Position numbers and translations under genes: made by a program
Shown: positions 24,239-31,658 of the stretch, piece by piece
Layout of the letters: each line of letters opens with the position of its first letter
Position numbering within the stretch: the stretch's first letter is position 1
Source: JACQHM01 sp964535215
GTDB lineage: Bacteria; Methylomirabilota; Methylomirabilia; Methylomirabilales; JACQHM01
Reading direction: 5' to 3'
DNA length: 34,924 nucleotides
Assembly: GCA_964535215.1 (NCBI GenBank)
Contig: CAZHST010000032.1
Location: forward strand, 1 to 34,924
The notes under the pieces: generated by a model
What the model was told of the DNA's origin: nothing
What the model saw: only the letters and a program-made list of their open reading frames with translations
Database searches by the model: none

Positions 24239-26077
24239 ATGAAGAAGATCGTGTTCGTCGAGCCAAAGTCTTCTCACCTGCACGTCTACAGCCGGTTCAC
24301 CATCCCCCGCCTGGGCTCAGTCCTCCTGGGGACCATCATGCGGAACTTAGGCTATGAGGTGAAGGTCTACATCGAGGACATCGCTGCGATTGACATGGAG
24401 GAGGTGCTAAGCGCCGACCTGGTCGGGATCTCCACCCTGACCTCTACCGCCCCTCAATCCTACCACCTGGCCCAGAAGGTCAGGGAGGCCGGTATCCCCA
24501 CGGTGATCGGCGGTACCCATGTGACCTTCCTCCCCGATGAGGCCCTCCGGTATGCCGATTACGTCATCCGGGGGGAGGGGGAGCTGGCCTTCGTGGAGCT
24601 GGTCGAGGCCCTCGAGAAGGGAAAAGGCTTCGAGAGGATCCTGAACCTCTCCTACCGGGATGGGGACAGGACGGTGCATAACCCTGAACGCCCGAAGATC
24701 GCCAACCTGGACATCAACCCTATCCCCGACTTCTCCCTCGTGGAGGGTTGGAAGGAAGGGGGGATCGTCTCCATCGCCACCTCCCGGGGCTGTCCCTACA
24801 GCTGCACCTTCTGCTCCGTCCCCGGGATGTACGGCCATGCCTTCAGGACCCACTCCATCGGCAGGATCCTGGAGGAGCTGAAGCTCCACAGGGACTCAAG
24901 CTATATCTTCTTCGCCGATGACATCTTCAACGCCAACCCCAAACGGATGAAGGAGCTTCTCCGGGGGATGATCGCGGAAGGGTTGACTCCCCCCTGGGGC
25001 GCCCAGATGCGGACGGAGGCCGCCAATGACGACGAGATGCTGGACCTGATGCAAAAGTCCAACTGTTTCAATGTCTATGTCGGCTTCGAGTCCATCAACC
25101 CGAAGACCCTGAAGCTCTTCAACAAGAAGCAGGACCTGGCCAAGATCGAGCGGAGCATCGAGCGGTTCCACCAGTACGGGATCAGGATCCATGGGATGTT
25201 CGTGGTGGGATCGGATGAGGACGATCTGGAGACGATCTGGGCCACGGCCGAGTTCGCCAAGAAGCGGGACATCGAGTCGGTCCAGTTCATGATCCTCACC
25301 CCCATCCCCGGTTCTCCCGACTGGGACCACATCTACGCCAGGGGGCACAAGGATATCCTCACCGCCGACTGGAGCCTCTACGATGGCCATCATGTCGTCC
25401 ATCAGCCGAAACGGATCTCCCCCTACGAGCTTCAGATGGCGGCCATGCAGGCCATGGAGAAATTCTACTCGTGGGGCGGGATCTTGAAGAAGGCCCTCCA
25501 GCGGGATCACTGGACCGCCGGGATCAGGTACTACGGGAAACGGCTTATCAAGGACTGGTGGAAGGATCAGGAGAATCGGGCCTATGTCGAGAAATTGAAG
25601 AGCAGTCTCTACGACGCTCTCCCCCAGCGGATCAAGGGGAGGACGGTCGGGATCCCCGAAGCCTTCGTCCAGGACGGGATGGGGGCCCTGCTTCGGCGCT
25701 TCCTCAGGGAGCTGGGGGTCCAGGTCATCCCCTTCGCCGCGGAGTCGAAGGAGGACGATCCCTCCACTCCTCCCGAGATCCTCCACCGTTTCCGTCAGAC
25801 GGCCGACTGCCTAATCCTGCCCGTGATGAAGAAGGCGAAGCAGGGGAAGGAAGAACTCCACCGGCGGCTGAATGCCCTCAACACCTTCCTCCAGGTTCAC
25901 AGGGAGAAGCTTCCACGGATCATCCATTTCCCCGTGAACGACGAGCAGGGACCTGTCTTTGAGAACTTCGCCAAGGTCGGGTTCGCCTTCACCGGAAACT
26001 TGAAGAAGATCCGGAAGGCCTTTCAGGAGGCTCTGAACGCCCTGGAAACGGGGAACGTCGAAGGCCAGATGGCATAG
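24239..26077 (+). CDS. B12-binding domain radical SAM protein, substrate unknown
   Basis: A 612-residue radical SAM enzyme. Residues 1-125 are a cobalamin-binding-like Rossmann domain (MKKIVFVEPK, VGISTLTSTAPQSYHLA, VIGGTHVTFLPDEAL, VIRGEGELAFVEL) without the DxHxxG histidine, as is usual for this class. The radical SAM core has the cluster motif C185-PYS-C189-TF-C192, then FFADDIF and VGFESINPKTLKLFNK. Family members methylate or rearrange unreactive carbons in hopanoids, pigments, antibiotics and lipids. Residues about 440-612 form an extra C-terminal domain not usual in the simplest members, with a Rossmann-like DCLILPVMKKAK stretch. The ATG at 24239 has AAGGAG at 7 nt. It is one of only two plus-strand genes here, so its substrate cannot be inferred from an operon. 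Confidence 0.9.
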   Translation: MKKIVFVEPKSSHLHVYSRFTIPRLGSVLLGTIMRNLGYEVKVYIEDIAAIDMEEVLSADLVGISTLTSTAPQSYHLAQKVREAGIPTVIGGTHVTFLPDEALRYADYVIRGEGELAFVELVEALEKGKGFERILNLSYRDGDRTVHNPERPKIANLDINPIPDFSLVEGWKEGGIVSIATSRGCPYSCTFCSVPGMYGHAFRTHSIGRILEELKLHRDSSYIFFADDIFNANPKRMKELLRGMIAEGLTPPWGAQMRTEAANDDEMLDLMQKSNCFNVYVGFESINPKTLKLFNKKQDLAKIERSIERFHQYGIRIHGMFVVGSDEDDLETIWATAEFAKKRDIESVQFMILTPIPGSPDWDHIYARGHKDILTADWSLYDGHHVVHQPKRISPYELQMAAMQAMEKFYSWGGILKKALQRDHWTAGIRYYGKRLIKDWWKDQENRAYVEKLKSSLYDALPQRIKGRTVGIPEAFVQDGMGALLRRFLRELGVQVIPFAAESKEDDPSTPPEILHRFRQTADCLILPVMKKAKQGKEELHRRLNALNTFLQVHREKLPRIIHFPVNDEQGPVFENFAKVGFAFTGNLKKIRKAFQEALNALETGNVEGQMA

Positions 26078-26081
26078 CAAA

Positions 26082-26267
26082 ATGGTCGGTCAAGGCATGA
26101 TCAAACGGTGCGAGCGCTGCGGCCGTTCTATCCGGCTGAAGGAGACCTATACCCAGCAAGGCTACCCCGATTTCTACCGGATCTCCATGCTCTGCCGCGC
26201 CTGCTACATCGAGGTGTCCAGGGAGATTAGGAAAAAGGTCGCCGCGGAGCGAAAGCGGAGCGCCTGA
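26082..26267 (+). CDS. Small zinc-ribbon-like protein
   Basis: A 61-residue protein with two CxxC pairs (KRCERCGRS and MLCRACYIE) about 27 residues apart, the pattern of a small zinc ribbon, followed by a basic helix (REIRKKVAAERKR). It starts 4 bp after the radical SAM stop and is probably cotranslated; a second ATG at 26097 would give MIKRCERCG. No ribosome binding site is clear for either start. Function unknown; nucleic-acid or protein binding is plausible from the fold only. Confidence 0.65.
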   Translation: MVGQGMIKRCERCGRSIRLKETYTQQGYPDFYRISMLCRACYIEVSREIRKKVAAERKRSA

Positions 26268-26293
26268 TCACCCCTTGGCTCAGGGACCGGTGG

Positions 26294-27655
26294 CTAGTGG
26301 GGAGTACGGGATTCATGATCGAGGAGGACCACGGCCTCGATATGATACGTCTGGGGGAAGAGATCAAGGGCCTGAACCTGAAGGGGGCGGTACCCTCCCT
26401 GGACGAGCCCTGCCAGGTCCCTGGCCAGGGTGCTAGGGTCGCAGGAGAGGTAGATGATCCTTCTGGGGGCCAGCCTGAGGAGACCCTCCAGGGCCCGGGG
26501 GCTTAAGCCCTGACGCGGAGGATCCAGGAGGACGAGATCCCAGGGGTCCTCGGCTGTCAGGTCAAAAAGGGCATCCTCCACGGACGCCCGGATGATCCGG
26601 CCGTTCGAGATCCCGTTCCGCCTGACGTTGTGGATGGCATCCCTGACGGCATGGGGATTTCCCTCCACCCCGATAACCTGTCCAGCCCTTTTCGCCACCG
26701 GAATGGTGAAGGTCCCGACCCCACAGTAAAGGTCCAGCACCCTTTCCTCCCCTCGAAGGTCTGCAAGGGAGAGCACCCGCTCCAAAAGGGCCTCGGCCGC
26801 CTCGGCTGAGACCTGGAAGAAAGAGAGAGCACCGACCCGGAACGTCATGCCCGCGATCTCCTCAAAGTAGAACGGGCGGCCCTGCCAGTCGGCCAGGATC
26901 GGGTCCCGCCCCGGATCCCCTTGAGCACGGACAACCCCAACGACACCTGGGACCTTCCCCTGCAAGGCGTGGAAAAGGTGGCGAAGGGCCTGGCGTTCTC
27001 CTCTGAATGAGCGGAAGAGGACGAGGACCTCCCCCGTCCGTTCCCCAACCCCGATCCGGATCTCCGAGAGATCCGGGAAGAGGCGGGCCAGGGAAGGATA
27101 CCGGAGGGTTCTGAGAACCTGAAGGGTTTGATCCAGGGAAGGGTGAAGGAGAGGGCAGGCCTCGACATCCACCACCCTCTTGGAGTCCCGCTGGAAGAAC
27201 CCGAGAAGACACCGGTCCCCTTGGACCCGGACCTTGAGCTGAGCCCTGGTCCGGTACCGCCACTGGCGCGTGAGGGCAACGGGAGGCGCTTGGACGATGC
27301 CTGGAAGCTTTCCGATCCGGGCCAAGAGATCCTGAAGGATCCTCCCCTTCCACTCAAGCTGGGCGGGGTACGAGAGGTGCTGCCACTGACAACCCCCGCA
27401 GAGTCCAAAATACGGACATGGAGGAACCACCCGGTCGGGAGAGGCCTCAATGATCTCCAGAAGGGCCCCCTGGAGATAGTCGGCTTTTCCCGCCTTGATC
27501 CAGGCCCGGATCTGCTCCCCAGGGGCAGCGTAGGGGATAAAAACAACCTGACCCTCTGACGTCCTCCCCAGGCCATCCCCCCGAAAGATCAGCTTCTCGA
27601 TCACCAGGGGGACACTGATGCCTTGCCCTTCCTGCTGGGACGTGGGGCGGGTCAC
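26294..27655 (-). CDS. rlmD: 23S rRNA (uracil-C5)-methyltransferase RlmD/RumA family
   Basis: A 453-residue SAM-dependent RNA m5U methyltransferase. The N-terminal TRAM domain (LIFRGDGLGRTSEGQVVFIPYAAPGE) is followed by the iron-sulfur cysteines in CPYFGLCGGCQWQHL (fourth Cys at ACPLLH). The SAM-binding domain has LYCGVGTFTIPVAKRAGQVIGVE, and the catalytic region has LLDPPRQGLSPRAL and LSCDPSTLARDL with the nucleophilic Cys. RlmD modifies U1939 of 23S rRNA in E. coli; the exact target here could be another uridine. The GTG start overlaps the stop of the GNAT gene (GTGA), so it is translated with the sphingolipid-like operon, probably as a passenger. Confidence 0.9.
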   Translation of the reverse strand: MTRPTSQQEGQGISVPLVIEKLIFRGDGLGRTSEGQVVFIPYAAPGEQIRAWIKAGKADYLQGALLEIIEASPDRVVPPCPYFGLCGGCQWQHLSYPAQLEWKGRILQDLLARIGKLPGIVQAPPVALTRQWRYRTRAQLKVRVQGDRCLLGFFQRDSKRVVDVEACPLLHPSLDQTLQVLRTLRYPSLARLFPDLSEIRIGVGERTGEVLVLFRSFRGERQALRHLFHALQGKVPGVVGVVRAQGDPGRDPILADWQGRPFYFEEIAGMTFRVGALSFFQVSAEAAEALLERVLSLADLRGEERVLDLYCGVGTFTIPVAKRAGQVIGVEGNPHAVRDAIHNVRRNGISNGRIIRASVEDALFDLTAEDPWDLVLLDPPRQGLSPRALEGLLRLAPRRIIYLSCDPSTLARDLAGLVQGGYRPLQVQALDLFPQTYHIEAVVLLDHESRTPH

Positions 27656-28761
27656 AGATCCTTCTCGTAGATCCGGTACCGTTTGGTGGGGCGAGCCCCC
27701 CAGCGCTCTGCCGCTCGGCGACTGGGGAGGTTATCCTCTAAAATCCAGGACCCCTCAACCCTCTTATACCTCCCCCGGGCATACTTGAAGCTCTCCACGT
27801 AGAAAAGGGCATCAATCCCTTTCCGACGGTACCCGGGGAGGATGCCAAAGGCAATGAGGCGGAGTTCCTCGATTTTCCTCTTGTAATAGAAAAATTTCAA
27901 TAGGCCTAACGGGAAGAGTCGGCCGTTCAGGTGGGCAAGGACGTAGTTGTAGTCGGGGAGAAAAAGGATGAAGCCAACGGGCTTCCCCCGATCCTCGGCA
28001 ATCAAGGCAAGCTCCGGGACAACCAGGGGTTTCAGGCTCTTGGCCATAAAGAGGATCTCCTGCTCGCTAAAGGGGATGAAGCCCCAGTTGTGCCGCCACG
28101 CGATATTGTAGATCTCCCGGATAATGAACACCTCCTCGGTAAAGCGCTTCAAGTTCACCGGCCGGACCGTGATCCCCGCCCGCCTCGCCGCCTCAGCCCC
28201 CTTCAGGACCCGCTCCGGGAGATCACCCTCGGGGACCTCGATGTCATAGGCAAATAGGTCCTTCGCCTTCCGCATCCCACACCGCTCCAGAAGCCTCCCG
28301 TAATAGGGTGGGTTATACGGCATCATGAGGCGGGGACGCTCATGGAAGTCTTCGATCAGGAGGCCAATCTCATCATTGGTGGAGAAGTTCATCGGCCCCC
28401 TGATTAAAACCATCCCCTGGCTTTTCAGCCACGAAGAGGCTGCACCGATCAGGGAAGAGCCTACCTCGGGATCATCAATGGATTCGAAGAGGCCAAAGAA
28501 CCCGGCCTTCTCGTTCTGGACCTCGACGTGAACATCGTTCCGGATAGCGGCGATCCGTCCCACCACCTCCCCGTTCCGTCTAGCCACAAACAGCTCGATC
28601 CTTGCCCGCTCAAAGAAGGGGTTCTTCGGGGAGAGACGTTGCCTCAAATCTAGGAGCAAAGGAGGGACCCAGTAGGGGTCACCCTGGTACACCTTCCATG
28701 GAAAGAGGAGGAACTCTCGAAGCCCCCACCGATCCTTTACCGGTTCGACCGTCGTTCCCAC
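27652..28761 (-). CDS. GNAT-superfamily acyltransferase, candidate bacterial ceramide synthase
   Basis: A 369-residue protein of a long GNAT-like family with conserved blocks YWVPPLLLDLRQRLSPKNPFF, VGRIAAI, GFFGLFESIDD, GPMNFSTNDEIGLLIEDF and MMPYNPPYYGRLLE. The C-terminal half carries a second acetyltransferase-like fold (LIAEDRGKPVGFILFLPDYN; LIAFGILPGYRRKGIDALFY). In Caulobacter a GNAT-family enzyme, bCerS, N-acylates the sphingoid base beside serine palmitoyltransferase and CerR. The same trio occurs here, so bCerS function is inferred from context. The start is GTG at 28761, about 115 bp after spt; that spacer holds a few heptad-like CAGCC repeats and no gene. It overlaps rlmD by 4 bp. 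Confidence 0.8.
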   Translation of the reverse strand: MGTTVEPVKDRWGLREFLLFPWKVYQGDPYWVPPLLLDLRQRLSPKNPFFERARIELFVARRNGEVVGRIAAIRNDVHVEVQNEKAGFFGLFESIDDPEVGSSLIGAASSWLKSQGMVLIRGPMNFSTNDEIGLLIEDFHERPRLMMPYNPPYYGRLLERCGMRKAKDLFAYDIEVPEGDLPERVLKGAEAARRAGITVRPVNLKRFTEEVFIIREIYNIAWRHNWGFIPFSEQEILFMAKSLKPLVVPELALIAEDRGKPVGFILFLPDYNYVLAHLNGRLFPLGLLKFFYYKRKIEELRLIAFGILPGYRRKGIDALFYVESFKYARGRYKRVEGSWILEDNLPSRRAAERWGARPTKRYRIYEKDL

Positions 28762-28875
28762 CCGGTCACCCCCCTACCAGCCATCAGCCTTCCCCACAAC
28801 CCCCAACCAGGTGCCTGTCCAGAAGCGGGTGGTGCCTTGGCTGGCCGACCACTGATTACCCACCAAGGCCTGTCT

Positions 28876-30054
28876 TTAGATGAGGGCCAGCTTCTTCCCC
28901 ACCTTGTAGAAGACCTCCAGGACACAGTCGAGCTGCTCCGTCGTATGGGTGGCCATATAGCTCGTCCGGATCAGGGCCCTCCCCTTCGGGACAGCAGGAC
29001 TGACGGCCGGGTTGGCGAAGATGTCATTCTCGTGTAGAAGCCTCCACAGCTCGAAGGCCTTCCGGTCATCTCCAACGATGACAGGGATAATAGGGGTCTC
29101 GCTTTTTCCCGTGTCGTAGCCCATGCTCCTCAAGCCCTCCCGCATCTTGGTCGCATGGGCCCAGAGGCGCTCCCGTCGTTCCGGCTCCTCCTGGATAATG
29201 TCCAGGGCAGCACTGATGGCGGCAATGGCAGGAGGGGGAAGGGAGGCGCTGAAGATCATGGAGCGGGCATAATGCTTGAGGTAGTGGATCACCACCTCCT
29301 TGCCGGCGATGAAACCCCCGATGGAGGCCAGGGCCTTGGAGCAGGTCCCCATGATGAGGTCCACTTCGTCCTCCAGTCCAAAGTGTTCAGCGGTCCCCCG
29401 ACCGTTGGGCCCTAACACCCCCGTCGCATGGGCATCGTCCACCATGATCCTGGCCCCGTACTTCTTCGCCAGCTCGACGATAGCCGGGAGATTGGCCAAG
29501 TCCCCCTCCATGCTGAAGACCCCATCAACCACAATGAGCTTTCCCTTGGCTTGGGTGGAGGCAAGGACACGTTCAAGGTCCTCCATGTCGTTGTGCCGGA
29601 ACCGCTGCGTCCTCCCGTAGGAGAGGCGGCAGCCATCCAAGATGCTGGCGTGATCCCACCGGTCGGTGATCACGACATCCCCTTTCCCCACCAGAGCGGA
29701 GATCACCCCGAGGTTCGTCTGAAACCCTGTGGAGAAGACCAGGGCAGCCTCCTTCCTCTTGAAGGCAGCGATCTTCCTCTCCAGCTCCTCGTGGAGGTCC
29801 AGCGTGCCATTCAAGAAGCGGGAGCCGGCACAGCTCGTGCCGTATCGATCCAGGGCCTTGCGGGCCGCCTCTTTCACTTTGGGATGGGTGGCCAGACCCA
29901 GGTAGTTGTTGGAGCCGATCATGATCATCTTCCGACCGTCGACGATCACCTCAGGCTCTTGGGCGGATTCGATCCTTCGAAAGTAGGGGTAGTAGCCCGC
30001 CGCTTGGAGCTGGTGGGCAGCCGTGAATCGCCGGCATTTCTCGTAAAGGTCCAT
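28876..30054 (-). CDS. spt: Serine palmitoyltransferase-like alpha-oxoamine synthase
   Basis: A 392-residue PLP enzyme of the alpha-oxoamine synthase family. Serine palmitoyltransferase condenses L-serine with an acyl-CoA or acyl-ACP to give 3-keto-sphinganine. Key elements: GYYPYFRRIES near residue 20 (typical of bacterial SPT), SNNYLGLATHP, GSRFLNGTLDLHEELE, DHASILDG with the PLP-stacking His at 135, VDDAHATGVLG with the PLP-nitrogen Asp at 207, and the Schiff-base Lys at 240 in GTCSKALASIGG. The N-terminus and the FRHNDMEDL / GVFSMEGDLANLP stretches resemble Bacteroidetes SPT more than 2-amino-3-ketobutyrate ligase, but a Kbl-like or BioF-like role cannot be fully excluded. ATG at 30054 has AAGGAGGT at perfect spacing; it follows the epimerase by 14 bp. 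Confidence 0.88.
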   Translation of the reverse strand: MDLYEKCRRFTAAHQLQAAGYYPYFRRIESAQEPEVIVDGRKMIMIGSNNYLGLATHPKVKEAARKALDRYGTSCAGSRFLNGTLDLHEELERKIAAFKRKEAALVFSTGFQTNLGVISALVGKGDVVITDRWDHASILDGCRLSYGRTQRFRHNDMEDLERVLASTQAKGKLIVVDGVFSMEGDLANLPAIVELAKKYGARIMVDDAHATGVLGPNGRGTAEHFGLEDEVDLIMGTCSKALASIGGFIAGKEVVIHYLKHYARSMIFSASLPPPAIAAISAALDIIQEEPERRERLWAHATKMREGLRSMGYDTGKSETPIIPVIVGDDRKAFELWRLLHENDIFANPAVSPAVPKGRALIRTSYMATHTTEQLDCVLEVFYKVGKKLALI

Positions 30055-30068
30055 TCTCCACCTCCTTC

Positions 30069-31046
30069 CTAGAGCCACCCTTCCTTCCGGTACCACTGGA
30101 TCGTGCGTTCGATCCCCTCCTTGATGTCAAACCGGGGAGCGAAGGAAAGCTCCCTCTTCGCCTTGGAGATGTCCAGGACCCAGGACCTCGCCATCGCGGT
30201 CACCAGGCCACGATCGAGAAGGGCCGGCTTGCCGCTTAAGCGGCCCCACACCTCCAAGAGAGGGGCCAGGAAGGCAAGGAGACGGTGGGGCACCTGTACC
30301 CGCCGGGCCTTGACCCCCAGGGCCGCGGCTGCAACCTTCCCCACCTCTTCCCAGGTGTAAGCCCCCTCAGAGGCAATGTGGTAGATCCGGCCCGAAGGTC
30401 CTTGGCTTTCCCCAGCCAAGAGCAGACCCTGGACCAGATCCTCCACATAGCAGAAACTGAAGCGACGCTCAGCCTTTCCAACGATAGGGCAGAACCCATG
30501 CTGGACAAGACGGAACAAAGGCAACAACGCTCGATCCCTCGGGCCATAGACGATAGGAGGCCTCACCACCACCACATCGAGCCGATCCTTGCGGGAGAGG
30601 ACTTCTCGCTCTCCTTGAAGCTTGCTTTCACCGTAAGGATAGATGGGACAAGGCTCCTTCTCCTCGCCGACCGGGAGACCACCGTCACTCGGGCCCACCG
30701 CCGCCTGGCTGCTCACGTGCACAAACCGGGAGGGGGGATGCTTGGCACGAAGGCAGGCCTCGATCAGGTTCCTGGTACCCACCTGGTTCACCACCTGGAA
30801 CAGACGAGGGTGGGAGGCCCTCACGACACCGGCCACATGGTAGAGACAATCGAAGCCCTCGATGGCCCCCTCCAGGGAGTCAGGCCTCGTAAGGTCGCCA
30901 ACAGCCGTCTCGACGGGAAGGCCCCTGAGCCATCGGAGATGCCCTTCCTGACGGACCAGACAGACCACGTGGGCATCCTTCTGAAGGAGCATCTCCACGA
31001 GATGACTCCCGATGAACCCTGTCCCCCCCGTCACCAAAACCCGCAC
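30069..31046 (-). CDS. NAD-dependent epimerase/dehydratase, candidate ceramide reductase (CerR-like)
   Basis: A 325-residue extended short-chain dehydrogenase. The NAD(P)-binding TGGTGFIGSHLVE is at the N-terminus, with VVCLVR, LYHVAGVVRASHP, VHVSSQAAVG and the catalytic YPYGESK (YxxxK), then VVVRPPIVYGPRD. The C-terminal half ends with RFDIKEGIERTIQWYR, typical of sugar-epimerase-like SDRs. In bacterial sphingolipid clusters a protein of this family, CerR, reduces the 3-keto group; that role is proposed from its place directly before spt. GTG at 31046 gives the usual MRVLVTGGTGFIG start; a TTG at 31064 is the alternative. Confidence 0.85.
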   Translation of the reverse strand: MRVLVTGGTGFIGSHLVEMLLQKDAHVVCLVRQEGHLRWLRGLPVETAVGDLTRPDSLEGAIEGFDCLYHVAGVVRASHPRLFQVVNQVGTRNLIEACLRAKHPPSRFVHVSSQAAVGPSDGGLPVGEEKEPCPIYPYGESKLQGEREVLSRKDRLDVVVVRPPIVYGPRDRALLPLFRLVQHGFCPIVGKAERRFSFCYVEDLVQGLLLAGESQGPSGRIYHIASEGAYTWEEVGKVAAAALGVKARRVQVPHRLLAFLAPLLEVWGRLSGKPALLDRGLVTAMARSWVLDISKAKRELSFAPRFDIKEGIERTIQWYRKEGWL

Positions 31047-31129
31047 CGAAGCCTGCCCCCCCAAGTCTCTGGCCGGCCATCAACCCCCCGACCCGCTCCT
31101 TAAGGCCCCCAGCCAGAGGTGGCTAATGA

Positions 31130-31158
31130 CTTTTACATCGGAAGGCTGCCGATTTCAA
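31130..31158 (-). promoter_or_regulatory. Candidate promoter of the sphingolipid-like operon with two small dyads
   Basis: On the minus strand TTGAAA (31158-31153), 17 nt, TAAAAG (31135-31130): 5/6 and 4/6 matches. An inverted repeat ATCGG-N7-CCGAT fills the spacer (31137-31153), and TTTCA-AG-TGAAA (31153-31164) covers the -35 box, both well placed for a repressor. The leader to the GTG at 31046 is about 80 nt. Confidence 0.55.
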
Positions 31159-31183
31159 GTGAAAAGTCCCCACTGACCGGTGT

Positions 31184-31432
31184 CTACCGCTTCCTCTCCC
31201 CTTTGAAGCGCGTGAGGTACTGGGTGATGGCCTCCCGGATCAACTCGGCAACCGCTACCCGACGCCCGGTCTGGGCGGAGCGCTGGCCCGCCAGGGTGGC
31301 AAGACGCTGCCACATGTCCAGTGGGAGGCGGAGCAAGATGGCCTTTAAGCTCGCTCCGGCGAAGGAACGTAAACGAGAGCGGAAACGAAGGCGATCTCCC
31401 GCGTGGAGCTGCTGAACCCGTGACTTGATCAT
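31184..31432 (-). CDS. Ribbon-helix-helix (CopG/Arc-type) transcriptional regulator
   Basis: An 82-residue protein. After a basic N-terminal arm (RLRFRSRLRSFAGASLK) comes a ribbon strand ILLRLPLDMWQRLATLAG, then a second helix VAVAELIREAITQYLTRF, matching the ribbon-helix-helix fold that binds DNA as a dimer of paired beta strands. The ATG at 31432 has GGAGG close upstream. It lies just ahead of the CerR/SPT/GNAT operon, which has its own promoter, and its own promoter contains a near-perfect palindrome, so autorepression and control of the lipid operon are reasonable inferences. No toxin gene is beside it, so it is not an obvious antitoxin. Confidence 0.8.
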   Translation of the reverse strand: MIKSRVQQLHAGDRLRFRSRLRSFAGASLKAILLRLPLDMWQRLATLAGQRSAQTGRRVAVAELIREAITQYLTRFKGERKR

Positions 31433-31476
31433 CGTCCTCCCCCTTTCCCGGCGGGACCCATCTCCAGCTCTGTAGT

Positions 31477-31510
31477 TATCAAATATATACTCGATATCTT
31501 CCCTTGTCGA
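31477..31510 (-). promoter_or_regulatory. Promoter of the RHH gene with overlapping 20-bp palindromic operator
   Basis: On the minus strand TCGACA (31510-31505), 17 nt, TATATT (31487-31482), each 5/6 to consensus. The plus-strand 20-mer TATCAAATATATACTCGATA (31477-31496) matches its own reverse complement at 16 of 20 positions and covers the whole -10 box. The AT-rich site stands out in this GC-rich region and is a typical place for autorepressor binding. Confidence 0.75.
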
Positions 31511-31559
31511 GAGAAAAAAACGGATCGGTGATGAGGGCTTCCCCTTTCAGGCGAGGCCG

Positions 31560-31604
31560 AAAAAGGGAAGGCCCCCTGCCAGGGAAAAACCTCGCAGAGG
31601 GCCT
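31560..31604 (-). terminator. Terminator of the sulfite-oxidase-like gene
   Basis: On the minus strand AGGCCCTCTGC (31604-31594) pairs with GCAGGGGGCCT (31579-31569) over 11 bp with one G-T pair; the loop is 14 nt. TCCC and then TTTTT (31564-31560) follow. It isolates the molybdoenzyme gene from the RHH promoter. Confidence 0.75.
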
Positions 31605-31658
31605 CGGGCACCGTTCAGAGGAAAAACCAAGGACTCCGGCAGAGGGGTGCCGCTTCGC

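Noticed and set aside
24896..25786. Long minus-strand open frame (296 codons).
   Set aside because: Antisense to the radical SAM gene, with compositional bias and no domain; the plus-strand frame has clear catalytic motifs.
28876..30054. Annotation as glycine C-acetyltransferase (Kbl) or BioF.
   Set aside because: No threonine dehydrogenase or biotin genes nearby; neighbours and the N-terminal YYPYFRRIES motif fit serine palmitoyltransferase better, though only phylogeny can settle it.
31184..31432. RHH protein as antitoxin of a toxin-antitoxin pair.
   Set aside because: No toxin-like ORF overlaps or follows it; the next gene is the SDR of the lipid operon with its own promoter.
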